Shown here: positions 5,037 through 11,457 of the stretch, piece by piece
Layout of the letters: every line of letters starts with the position of its first letter
How positions within the stretch are numbered: the first letter of the stretch is position 1
Source: CF-96 sp028287605
GTDB taxonomy: Bacteria; Chloroflexota; Dormibacteria; Aeolococcales; Aeolococcaceae
NCBI GenBank assembly: GCA_034666465.1
Contig: JAXDLT010000013.1
Coordinates: 1-11,457 of the forward strand
Reading direction: 5' to 3'
DNA length: 11,457 nt
Position numbers and translations under genes: made by a program
Notes under the pieces: generated by a model
What the model was told of the DNA's origin: nothing
The model's input: only the letters and a program-made list of their open reading frames with translations
Database searches by the model: none

Positions 5037-6527
5037 ATGCAGGAGACGGCGATCGCGGTCGCGACGCCAGCGGTCACGCTGAGCGCCCCCGAGGACTTCC
5101 GGCTCCCCGACCTCGGCGACGTGGGCGCCGGCCTGCGCGTCGCCCCGCTCGAGGAGCGTCCGGTCAGCTCCATCCTCTGGGACACCGAGGACCTCCGGCT
5201 GGCGCGATGGGGCGGCAGCCTGGCGCACCGCGAGGGTGAGGGCTGGACGGTGGAGCTGCCCGCGGAGGCGGGCGGCGACCCCGCGCACCGGGTGCACCGG
5301 GTGGCCGGGGAGGGCGACATCGTCCCCCCGGTGGTCATCGACCTCGTGGCCGCCTTCGTCCGCACCGCCGAGCTGCAGCCGCGGCTCGAGCTGCACAGCG
5401 TGCGCCGCGTCGTCGGGCTCCTCGACGAGGGGGGCCGGCTGCTCGTCGAGGTGGACGACCACGAGCCGGTGGCATCCGTCACCGCCGGCGCCGGCACCGG
5501 GCGCGAGCTCGAGGTGGCGGTGGTGATGGGCGGCCCCAGCACCCTGCTGCCCGCGGTCGTCGACCGCCTGGTCAGGGCGGGGGCGACCCGGAGCGACGCC
5601 GCGGTGGGACTGGCGCGCGCCTTCGGCGACGCCGGGCCGCCGGAGGTCGAGCTGGAGCAGGTGGGAGGCCGCTCGACGGCGGCCGCGGTGGTGCGCCGAG
5701 CGATCGCCGCGGCGACCCTGCGGCTGGTGGCCCACGATCCCGGCGTGCGCCTCGGCGGCGATCCCGAGGCGGTGCACCAGGCGCGGGTCGCGGTCCGCCG
5801 GCTTCGCTCCGACCTGCGCACCTTCGCACCGCTGATGCTTCCCGGCTGGAGCGACCCGCTCCGCGACGAGCTGCGCTGGATCGGCGGCGAGCTCGGCCGG
5901 GTGCGCGACGCCGAGGTGCTCGCCGAGGAGGTGGAGCTGGCGGTCGCCCGGCTGCCCGAGGAGGACCGGACCGCGGGCGCCGACCTGGTCGCCGATCTCC
6001 GGGCGGACATCGTCCGGGCTCGGGAGCACCTCCTCGACTCGATGCGCTCGCCCCGCTACCTCGAGCTGCTCGAGCACCTGGTCAGGGTCTCCCGCAGGCC
6101 GATGCTGCTCCCCGCCGCGGACCAGCCGGCCCGCCAGGTGCTGCCCGGGCTGGTGGCGCGGCCGTGGAGGCGGCTGCGCCGCGACGCCCGGCGGCTCCGA
6201 GGAGGCGCCGCCGACGTGGAGCTGCATCAGCTGCGCATCCGCGCGAAGCGCGCCCGCTACGCGGCCGAGGCAGGCGCCCCCGTGCTGGGGAGGCGGGCCG
6301 CCGCCTTCGCGAGGGCCGTCGCCCGTCTCCAGGACGTCCTCGGCACCCACCACGACGCCGTGGTCGCCGCCGAGCGGCTGCGGGCGATGGCCGGCACGGG
6401 CAGGCCGGCCTTCGTCGCCGGGCAGCTCTGGGGGGTCGAGCGGCAGGTGGCGGAGGCCTCGCGGGCGGACTGGCCCAAGGCCTGGAAGCGCGCCCGCAAG
6501 CGGCGGTTGCGCTCCTGGATGACCTAG
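5037..6527 (+). CDS. CYTH-CHAD domain protein (polyphosphate-binding type)
   Basis: The 496-residue product joins an N-terminal CYTH-like domain (about 1-212) to a C-terminal CHAD domain (about 215-490). CHAD is a helical domain with conserved histidines known to bind inorganic polyphosphate. Here it is well preserved: VHQARVAVRRLRSDLR (246-261, His247), RVRDAEVL (288-295), LHQLRIRAKRARYA (396-409, His397, Lys404) and LQDVLGTHHDAVVAAERL (431-448). The CYTH part keeps the frame of the family (SAPEDFRLPDL, LWDTEDLRLAR, EVELEQVGG) but lacks the N-terminal ExExK metal and triphosphate motif, so triphosphatase activity is doubtful. The start at 5037 has GGGAGG nine bases upstream; a GTG at 5028 is the alternative. 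The last 4 bp overlap the stop of the opposing PHP gene. The product is cytoplasmic: no signal or membrane segment is visible. Confidence 0.9.
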   Translation: MQETAIAVATPAVTLSAPEDFRLPDLGDVGAGLRVAPLEERPVSSILWDTEDLRLARWGGSLAHREGEGWTVELPAEAGGDPAHRVHRVAGEGDIVPPVVIDLVAAFVRTAELQPRLELHSVRRVVGLLDEGGRLLVEVDDHEPVASVTAGAGTGRELEVAVVMGGPSTLLPAVVDRLVRAGATRSDAAVGLARAFGDAGPPEVELEQVGGRSTAAAVVRRAIAAATLRLVAHDPGVRLGGDPEAVHQARVAVRRLRSDLRTFAPLMLPGWSDPLRDELRWIGGELGRVRDAEVLAEEVELAVARLPEEDRTAGADLVADLRADIVRAREHLLDSMRSPRYLELLEHLVRVSRRPMLLPAADQPARQVLPGLVARPWRRLRRDARRLRGGAADVELHQLRIRAKRARYAAEAGAPVLGRRAAAFARAVARLQDVLGTHHDAVVAAERLRAMAGTGRPAFVAGQLWGVERQVAEASRADWPKAWKRARKRRLRSWMT

Positions 6528-7993
6528 TACTCGGGGTTGCAGCCGCCGGCGGCGGTCTCGATCCAGACCGGGTTGCTGAGCGCCAGCATCTCGCCGCGCA
6601 GGGTGCGCACCTCCGCGCGGACGTACCGGGTGGCGTCGCTCACCGTCTCCCAGAGCACCGCCACCACCGGCTGGGCGGCGACCACCTCGTGGACGATGCC
6701 CAGGTCGGTGTGCAGGGTGACCCGGCCGCCCAGCGCGCCGCTGACGCGCAGGGTGACGGCGACGGTCTGGTCGGCGCGGGCGACGAGGCGGCCGCCCATC
6801 CCCGCCGCGGCTCCGTCGCTCTCGACGCCGAGGTCGATGGTGACGCGGGAGTCGGCGGCGACGTACGCGTGCCCGGCGCGCAGCGCGGCGACCACGGCGT
6901 CGCGGTTGAGGCCGGCGGCGCCGACCACGGTCTGCGGGTGACCGACGGGCTGGTCGGCGTTGTGGGAGTCGCTGCCGCCGACCGCGACCAGGCGGTGGCC
7001 GGTGCGGAGCAGCCCGTCCCACATCCGCACCGCCTCGTCGTCGCTCGCCGTCCAGGCGCCGTTCCACACCTCGACCGCGTCCATCTCGGAGGCGTCGAAG
7101 TCCCAGCCGCAGCCCTTCTGGGAGCGGCGCTGCGGGTGGTTGGCGATGGCGATGCCGCCGGCGCCGCGCACCCGGTCGACGAAGCGGCGCAGCTGGCTGT
7201 CGCCGGGGCGGTAGCGGAAGTCGATCCACACGCCCGGGCCGAGGCCGATCGCGCCCCAGTGTCCCGCCGGCGTGGTCACCTCCTCGCCGCAGAGCACCAG
7301 CAGACCGGGGCGTTCGACCTCGCCCCAGTGCTGCTGGGCCGAGATGGTGTTGTGATCGGTGGGCACGATGAAGTCGAGCCCGCTGAGCACCGCACGGGCG
7401 CTCACCTCGGCCGGCGTCTGCTCACCGTCGGAGTGCTCGGTGTGCAGGTGCAGGTCGCCGCGGTACCACCCGGGGGTCTCGTTGACCATCGATGTGGCCA
7501 TTCTCGGCACGAAGCTGCGTCCCGGTGGAAGGTTCAGCATGGTCACCACCAGCGTCCAGTCGAGCCCGTCGGCGCCGATGCTGTGCGGGTTCAGGGCGAC
7601 GTGCCAGGTGCCCGGGCTGATCGGGCCGGGGAGATAACCCGGCGTGGCCCGCGACTCCGAGATCACGAAGCGGCGCCGGCCCTGGCGTCCGCCGTGGCTC
7701 CAGCCTCGGAAGCCGGCGTCGTTGCCGAGCTCGCAGCCCTCGGGACCGAAGATGCCGATGTTCAGGAAGTTCCCCTCGTCGGCGCCGTAGTCGCACGCGA
7801 TCTGCAGCTCGCCGACGCCCGGAGGCACGAGCACGGGGATGTACGCGTAGTCGTCGAGGGAGCCGGCGGCGAAGCGCCCGCCGCGGATGGTGGTGGTGGC
7901 GCTCACGTCGAGCCGCGCCCCCCTGGTGGCGGCGAGCAGGCCGTCGGCGGGCACCGCCGTCATCGGTGCGATCTCGGAGGTCGTGTCGGCCAT
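6524..7993 (-). CDS. PHP-domain metallohydrolase, CehA/McbA type
   Basis: This 489-residue protein has a beta-rich N-terminal domain (about 20-165) followed by a PHP metal-dependent hydrolase domain (about 176-380) and a beta-rich C-terminal part. The PHP motifs are intact: GDLHLHTEHSDG (179-190; His182, His184, Asp189), TDHNT (212-216), GEEVTT (236-241), NHP (285-287) and GGSDSH (339-344). These ligands hold two or three metal ions in the family, which acts on phosphoesters and, in CehA/McbA-like members, on carbamate esters. The true substrate cannot be told from sequence. No convincing signal peptide is visible. AGAGG lies about 11 bases before the ATG at 7993. The gene converges on the CYTH-CHAD gene, with a 4-bp overlap of the two ends, and diverges from the glycosyltransferase fusion. 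Confidence 0.88.
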   Translation of the reverse strand: MADTTSEIAPMTAVPADGLLAATRGARLDVSATTTIRGGRFAAGSLDDYAYIPVLVPPGVGELQIACDYGADEGNFLNIGIFGPEGCELGNDAGFRGWSHGGRQGRRRFVISESRATPGYLPGPISPGTWHVALNPHSIGADGLDWTLVVTMLNLPPGRSFVPRMATSMVNETPGWYRGDLHLHTEHSDGEQTPAEVSARAVLSGLDFIVPTDHNTISAQQHWGEVERPGLLVLCGEEVTTPAGHWGAIGLGPGVWIDFRYRPGDSQLRRFVDRVRGAGGIAIANHPQRRSQKGCGWDFDASEMDAVEVWNGAWTASDDEAVRMWDGLLRTGHRLVAVGGSDSHNADQPVGHPQTVVGAAGLNRDAVVAALRAGHAYVAADSRVTIDLGVESDGAAAGMGGRLVARADQTVAVTLRVSGALGGRVTLHTDLGIVHEVVAAQPVVAVLWETVSDATRYVRAEVRTLRGEMLALSNPVWIETAAGGCNPEY

Positions 7994-8034
7994 CTCGTGT
8001 ATCGCCTCTCAGCTGGGCGCAGGTTCCTGGAAGG

Positions 8035-8070
8035 AGCATACGGAGGCTCCCATCGTGGGTCGGTTAACCG
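8035..8070 (-). promoter_or_regulatory. Promoter and CGGTTAACCG palindrome upstream of the PHP gene
   Basis: On the - strand TATGCT (8040-8035) fits a -10 element about 42 bp before the PHP start codon. The perfect 10-bp palindrome CGGTTAACCG (8061-8070) lies 20 bp upstream of it, too far to act as a normal -35 and so better read as a regulator site. On the + strand the same site reads GTTAACCGCTG (8063-8073), facing the divergent gene at 8199, so it could control both. Confidence 0.45.
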
Positions 8071-8094
8071 CTGGACAGCATCTGGTGCGTCCGC

Positions 8095-8108
8095 GTGACG
8101 CTCGTCAC
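8095..8108 (+). promoter_or_regulatory. Palindrome GTGACG-CT-CGTCAC, operator candidate
   Basis: Perfect 6-bp arms with a two-base spacer lie about 90 bp upstream of the glycosyltransferase fusion start and about 100 bp upstream of the divergent PHP gene. The inner TGACGCTCGT also occurs at 4317-4326 in another intergenic region. The symmetry fits a dimeric regulator, but none is identified. Confidence 0.35.
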
Positions 8109-8198
8109 CGTTCCATAACCGCTGCTCACCGGGCGATGGCCGGATGACTCCGAGGTCTTCACCGCGCCGCGGTGCGTATCGGGCGAATATGGGTTCCG

Positions 8199-10544
8199 AT
8201 GCGTCTGGCGATCGTCACCGAGAGCTTTCTTCCTCAGGTGAACGGCGTCACCCGCACCGTGACCGCCTTCCTCGAGCATCTCCAGCGACGCGGCCACGAG
8301 GCGCTGGTGTACGCGCCGGGCCACGGTCCCTTCGAGCATGCGGGACACTCCGTCGTGCGCGTCATGGGGGTCAGCGGGCTCCTCTATCCGGGGCTCACGG
8401 TCGCGCCGCTGGCGCCGGGGATGCGGCGCATGCTGCACCGCTTCTCGCCCGACATCGTGCACCTGGCATCGCCCGCCGCGCTCGGCGTCTACGGGCGGTA
8501 CGTCGCGCGCCGCGCCGGCCTTCCGGTCGCGGCGCACTACCAGACCGACCTCGTCGCCTACGCGCAGGACTACGGAGGCACCCTGGTCGCCGCCGCGGTC
8601 CGGCACATCGAGCGCGACTTCCACAACCGCTGCGCGGCGACCTTCGCGCCCACCGAGGCGATGGCCGCCGAGCTCCGCCGCCGCGGCTTCCAGCGGGTCG
8701 GCGTCAGCGGTCGGGGCGTCGACACGGTGCGCTTCCGGCCCGGCCGCGGCGGGGCCGAGGCGGCGGCGGCGCGCTGGCCTGCGGGGGACGGCCCGCGCAT
8801 CCTCTGCGTCGCCCGCCTGGCCCGGGAGAAGCGGCTCGACCGCCTCGTCGACCTGGCCATGCGCGAGCCCGGGCTGCGCGTCCTGCTGGTGGGCGACGGG
8901 CCCTGCCGCGAGCTGCTCGCCGTGGCAGCGCCCCCCAACCTCGCGCTCGCCGGCGCGCTCGAGGGCGACGACCTCGCCGACGTCTACTCCGCCGCCGACC
9001 TGTTCGCCTTCCCCTCCACCACCGAGACCTTCGGGCAGGTGGTGCAGGAGGCGATGGCCTCGGGGCTCCCCGTGGTCGGCGTCCGCGCCGGCGGGGTCGC
9101 CGAGCTCATCGACGACGGCGCCACCGGCGTGCTCGTGGAGGCGCCGGGGCTGGCCCTGCCCCGCGCCGTCGCCGAGCTCGCGCGCGACCCGGAGCGCTGT
9201 CGCAGCCTCGGTGCCGCCGCCCGCCGCAGCGTCGAGGGCCGCGACTGGGCGGTGGTCTTCGACGCCCTCCTCGACCGCTACCAGGAGCTGATCGAGGCCG
9301 CGACCCGGCGGGCCCCGCAGGTGGTGGCGCTGCCCTCGCCGGCACCCTCCCGCGCCGCCGGCCGCGCCGCCGCCTTCTTCGACGTCGACCGCACCGTGGT
9401 GAGCGGGTCCTGCTTCCTCGCCCTCGCGCGCCCGGCCTGGCGCGCCGGGATCATCTCCCTGGGCAGCGTGATCCGCGCCGCCCTGCACCAGGTGTGGTTC
9501 TCGGCGCGGGGCAGCTCCGACCGCAGGCTGGGACGCTCGACCCGCCGGGCCGCCTCGGTGATCGCCGGCATCGAGGTCGCGGAGGTGCGCCGGGTGGGGC
9601 GCCGCGCCCTCGCCACCCACGTCCTGCCGCGCGTGCATCCCGCCGCCCGGACCGCCATCGAGGCCCACCGCCGCGCCGGCGACCTCGTCTTCCTGGTCTC
9701 GGCCGCGCCCGAGGAGCTGGTCGGCGAGCTGGCCACGCTGCTCCAGGTCGACGGCTACGCCGGCACCCAGGCGGAGGCGGCGCGGGGCCGCTACACCGGC
9801 CGCCTGCTCCGCGTCTGCCACGGCGAGGGCAAGGTGCGCGCCATCCAGGAGCTGGCGCGCTCGCACGGGATCGACCTGGCACGCTCGACCGCCTACTCGG
9901 ACAGCAGCTCCGACCTGGGGATGCTGCGACTGGTGGGCACGCCGGTGTGCGTCAACCCGGACTCCCGGCTGCGCGCCGAGGCGCGGCGCCACCGCTGGGA
10001 GATCCGCCGCTTCCACCTCAGGGAGACGGGGCCGACCCCCACCTCGGCCCCACCGCGCCTGCGCACCGTCGAGCCGGCGGCGACCAGGGCACAGCCGGGA
10101 GGCACCACCCTCATGTCCACTCCGACGGACGTCGCCGAGCGTCTCAACGCCGCCTTCAACGCCAAGGACTGGCCGGCACTCGCCGCGCTGATGGCCGACG
10201 ACATCGAGTGCGTCACCTTCGCCAACGTGGTGCACCGGGGTGTCGACGAGAACCGCGCCTACTACGCCACCTGGTGGAACGCCTTCCCCGACTGCCGGGT
10301 GACCGCCCACAGCCTCCACATCGACGGCGCGACGGTGATCGAGGAGGGGACCTTCACCGGGATCCACCGCGGGGTGTTCCGGACACCGATGGGCGATATC
10401 TCGCCGACCGGCCGCCGGGTGCAGGCGGAGTACATCAACGTCATCACCGTGGCGCGCGGCCGGGTGGCGCGCCAGCGGCTGATCCTCGACCGCCTCGACC
10501 TCCTCGACCAGCTCGGCCTGGTGCCCTCGCTCGTCGCCTCCTGA
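8199..10544 (+). CDS. Three-domain fusion: GT4 glycosyltransferase, HAD-IB phosphatase, SnoaL-like domain
   Basis: The 781-residue product has three parts. Residues 1-370 are a GT-B, GT4-family glycosyltransferase of the MgtA/SqdX type, which makes glycolipids from nucleotide sugars: TESFLPQVNGVTRTV at 7-21, RLAREKRLDRL at 206-216, and the EX7E motif with Glu276 and Glu284 (STTETFGQVVQEAMASGLP, 273-291). Residues 388-605 are a HAD subfamily IB hydrolase: FDVDRT (Asp395, Asp397), Ser501, Lys545 and SDSSSD (Asp568, Asp572). Residues 643-778 resemble SnoaL-like ester cyclases: AERLNAAFNAKDW, AYYATWWNAFPD, SPTGRRVQ and DRLDLLDQLGLVP. The joints are Pro/Ala-rich linkers (371-387, 608-638). The start at 8199 precedes the family's usual first residues; a GTG at 8172 is possible. 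ATG 10113 (Met639), with GGGAGG about ten bases upstream, may be an internal start yielding the SnoaL part alone. The acceptor is unknown. Confidence 0.87.
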   Translation: MRLAIVTESFLPQVNGVTRTVTAFLEHLQRRGHEALVYAPGHGPFEHAGHSVVRVMGVSGLLYPGLTVAPLAPGMRRMLHRFSPDIVHLASPAALGVYGRYVARRAGLPVAAHYQTDLVAYAQDYGGTLVAAAVRHIERDFHNRCAATFAPTEAMAAELRRRGFQRVGVSGRGVDTVRFRPGRGGAEAAAARWPAGDGPRILCVARLAREKRLDRLVDLAMREPGLRVLLVGDGPCRELLAVAAPPNLALAGALEGDDLADVYSAADLFAFPSTTETFGQVVQEAMASGLPVVGVRAGGVAELIDDGATGVLVEAPGLALPRAVAELARDPERCRSLGAAARRSVEGRDWAVVFDALLDRYQELIEAATRRAPQVVALPSPAPSRAAGRAAAFFDVDRTVVSGSCFLALARPAWRAGIISLGSVIRAALHQVWFSARGSSDRRLGRSTRRAASVIAGIEVAEVRRVGRRALATHVLPRVHPAARTAIEAHRRAGDLVFLVSAAPEELVGELATLLQVDGYAGTQAEAARGRYTGRLLRVCHGEGKVRAIQELARSHGIDLARSTAYSDSSSDLGMLRLVGTPVCVNPDSRLRAEARRHRWEIRRFHLRETGPTPTSAPPRLRTVEPAATRAQPGGTTLMSTPTDVAERLNAAFNAKDWPALAALMADDIECVTFANVVHRGVDENRAYYATWWNAFPDCRVTAHSLHIDGATVIEEGTFTGIHRGVFRTPMGDISPTGRRVQAEYINVITVARGRVARQRLILDRLDLLDQLGLVPSLVAS

Positions 10545-10856
10545 CAGGGTGCTGATAATCTGGACTCTCAGGAGTGTATGTGCCAGCGCACTGCTTCTTG
10601 CGCCGCGCGCGGGGTCACATTGATCACCGGTAGGTCGCCTGGACGGCCGCGAACTTGCCTGGTGCGACCCATAACCGGAAGTTCGTCGTCGGCAGACGGA
10701 GGTATTGGTCTCGGGCATCGCCGCGTCCACATGGCTGGGATAGCCACCCGCGTATATGCGCGGTGGTCGAAGGTCGGAGAGTTGTCGCCTGGCACTGGAG
10801 TCGCCGAGTCAAGCGATCGCTGTCGAGATATTCACATCCGCGCATGGCTCGTAGGT
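10545..10856. other. Non-coding stretch between convergent genes
   Basis: About 310 bp with no supportable gene. Short open frames on both strands lack ribosome sites and show no family resemblance. GC falls to about 63% in a counted 60-base line (10621-10680), against 70% in a counted coding line just upstream (9241-9300). The only structure noticed is CCACC (10744-10748) and GGTGG (10762-10766) around CGCGTATATGCGC. No clear terminator was found for either gene. It might contain eroded gene sequence, which cannot be judged by eye. Confidence 0.4.
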
Positions 10857-11457
10857 TCAACTGCACTCAGTGAGAAGCGCGGCGGCACGCCGTTCGACGT
10901 TCAATAGGCCCAGCTCCCGGGCGGTGGCGAGCGAGTGTCGCAGAAGCTCACGCGCCTGCTGGGCGTCGCCGCGGCTGCCCAGCAGCATGCGCGCCCACTG
11001 CAGCCGGGTCTGAGCAAGGCACGGGAGAGCAGCCATGCGCAGATGGGTAAGCTCGGCAGCCTGAAAGTGACGTTGGGCGTCGTCCCATCGTCCAAGTTCC
11101 GTCTCGAGCATACCCAGAAAGTGGTCCACGGAGCCCAACCACATCGTGGGATATCCCACAAATTGCTGCGAGTATGGGCCGAGCATCTCGTGAAACTCCA
11201 GGGCCATGTCACGGTCTGCGAGATGGCATGAGACGACGGCCGCAGTTGAGATTGCTGCCAGCCTGGACGGTTCGAGTCCCAGCCTACGGAGGACCGGGAG
11301 CAGATTCTGCAGCAGGACCGAGGCCTCTTTCTCTCTGTTGAGTTCGGAGTACAGGAGCGCCAGCAGGCAACGCGTCATTACAGGGACTGCTGGGGATTCC
11401 GCCCTCTTCTCCATGCCCTCAACCAGTTCAGAAGCCCGGCCCTGCTGGAAACGTAGC
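10857..11457 (-). CDS. C-terminal TPR part of a large regulator (truncated by the window edge)
   Basis: The frame is open from the window end to the TGA at 10857, giving 200 visible residues; the true start lies beyond 11457. The ATG at 11414 is not the likely start, because the residues before it (LRFQQGRASELVEG) continue the family pattern. Helical repeats of TPR type are visible: LRFQQGRASELVEGMEK, ALLYSELNREKEASVLLQNL, LGRWDDAQRHFQAAELTHLR and a final RGDAQQARELLRHSLATARE. This matches the C-terminal tail of multi-domain regulators of the AfsR/SARP, LuxR (LAL) or cyclase-ATPase groups, which carry a nucleotide-binding domain and TPRs before this tail. Which output domain it has cannot be seen. 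Its GC (about 57-60% in two counted lines) is well below the window's other genes, suggesting a different origin or a less biased gene. Confidence 0.7.
   Translation of the reverse strand, partial: LRFQQGRASELVEGMEKRAESPAVPVMTRCLLALLYSELNREKEASVLLQNLLPVLRRLGLEPSRLAAISTAAVVSCHLADRDMALEFHEMLGPYSQQFVGYPTMWLGSVDHFLGMLETELGRWDDAQRHFQAAELTHLRMAALPCLAQTRLQWARMLLGSRGDAQQARELLRHSLATARELGLLNVERRAAALLTECS

Noticed and set aside
4671..7229. 852-residue open frame on the - strand
   Set aside because: It runs antisense to the small gene and the CYTH-CHAD gene and overlaps part of the PHP gene in another frame. It is Arg/Pro/Gly-rich with no recognisable domain, as expected for a shadow frame in high-GC DNA.
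8061..8070. CGGTTAACCG read as a -35 promoter element
   Set aside because: Its distance to the likely -10 (TATGCT) on the - strand is about 20-21 bp, outside the usual 16-18 bp, and it is a perfect palindrome; a regulator site fits better.
6164..8098. 644-residue open frame on the + strand
   Set aside because: It is a shadow of the CHAD end and the antisense of the PHP gene; the PHP frame carries all metal-binding motifs.
8144..10555. 803-residue open frame on the + strand overlapping the fusion gene
   Set aside because: It is Arg/Pro-rich and in the frame next to the real gene, without motifs; the other + frame holds the GT4, HAD and SnoaL signatures.
8064..10730. 888-residue open frame on the - strand
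   Set aside because: It is fully antisense to the GT4-HAD-SnoaL gene, whose frame has intact catalytic motifs. The antisense product is low in complexity (Gly/Ala/Val/Asp-rich) without domains.
10578..10907. 109-residue + strand frame and opposing short frames in the right intergenic stretch
   Set aside because: No ribosome site, no family resemblance, and the + frame runs into the antisense of the TPR gene; not enough to call a gene or pseudogene.

Overview
This is a bacterial chromosomal window from a high-GC organism (about 70% in sampled coding lines, strong G/C at third codon positions). It holds seven complete protein genes and one truncated gene. Gram-positive-like traits (Sec-secreted proteins, a PstS without a clear Gram-negative context, a large AfsR/LuxR-type TPR regulator) suggest Actinomycetota, Chloroflexota or Candidatus Dormibacterota. 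No rRNA, tRNA or other marker is present to decide between these, so the taxon is a guess. No mobile element, CRISPR array or RNA gene was found.

Layout. 1-144: two G/C hairpins, probably terminators between convergent genes. 145-1575 (-): secreted four-repeat, cysteine-rich protein of unknown function. 1576-1890: its leader, a pair of GTTAAC boxes and a perfect hairpin. 1891-2655 (-): secreted protein made of four DUF4214-like repeats. 2656-3127: divergent regulatory region with several TTAAC boxes. 3128-4015 (+): phosphate-binding PstS, followed by a strong terminator. 4069-4579: non-coding, with hairpins, a GTTAACC box and a weak promoter. 4580-4927 (+): small unknown protein. 5037-6527 (+): CYTH-CHAD protein, preceded by 11-bp tandem repeats. 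6524-7993 (-): PHP-domain metallohydrolase of the CehA/McbA type, overlapping the CHAD gene's end by 4 bp. 7994-8198: divergent promoter region with a perfect CGGTTAACCG palindrome. 8199-10544 (+): a three-domain fusion of GT4 glycosyltransferase, HAD-IB phosphatase and SnoaL-like domain. 10545-10856: no convincing gene. 10857-11457 (-): C-terminal TPR part of a regulator that runs off the window, with lower GC.

The most interesting pattern is that all six exact GTTAAC sites seen lie in intergenic promoter regions. Several sit in an 11- or 22-bp direct-repeat spacing, and the clearest pair (CCTTAACCGCC / GGTTAACCGAA) is upstream of pstS. This resembles the 11-nt direct-repeat units bound by OmpR/PhoB-class regulators such as actinobacterial PhoP. 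The nearby genes share a loose phosphorus theme: phosphate capture (PstS), polyphosphate binding (CHAD), putative phosphoesterase chemistry (PHP), and glycolipid-type glycosyl transfer joined to a phosphatase (GT4-HAD). A phosphate-responsive regulon is therefore a testable hypothesis. It is inference and not shown by the sequence.
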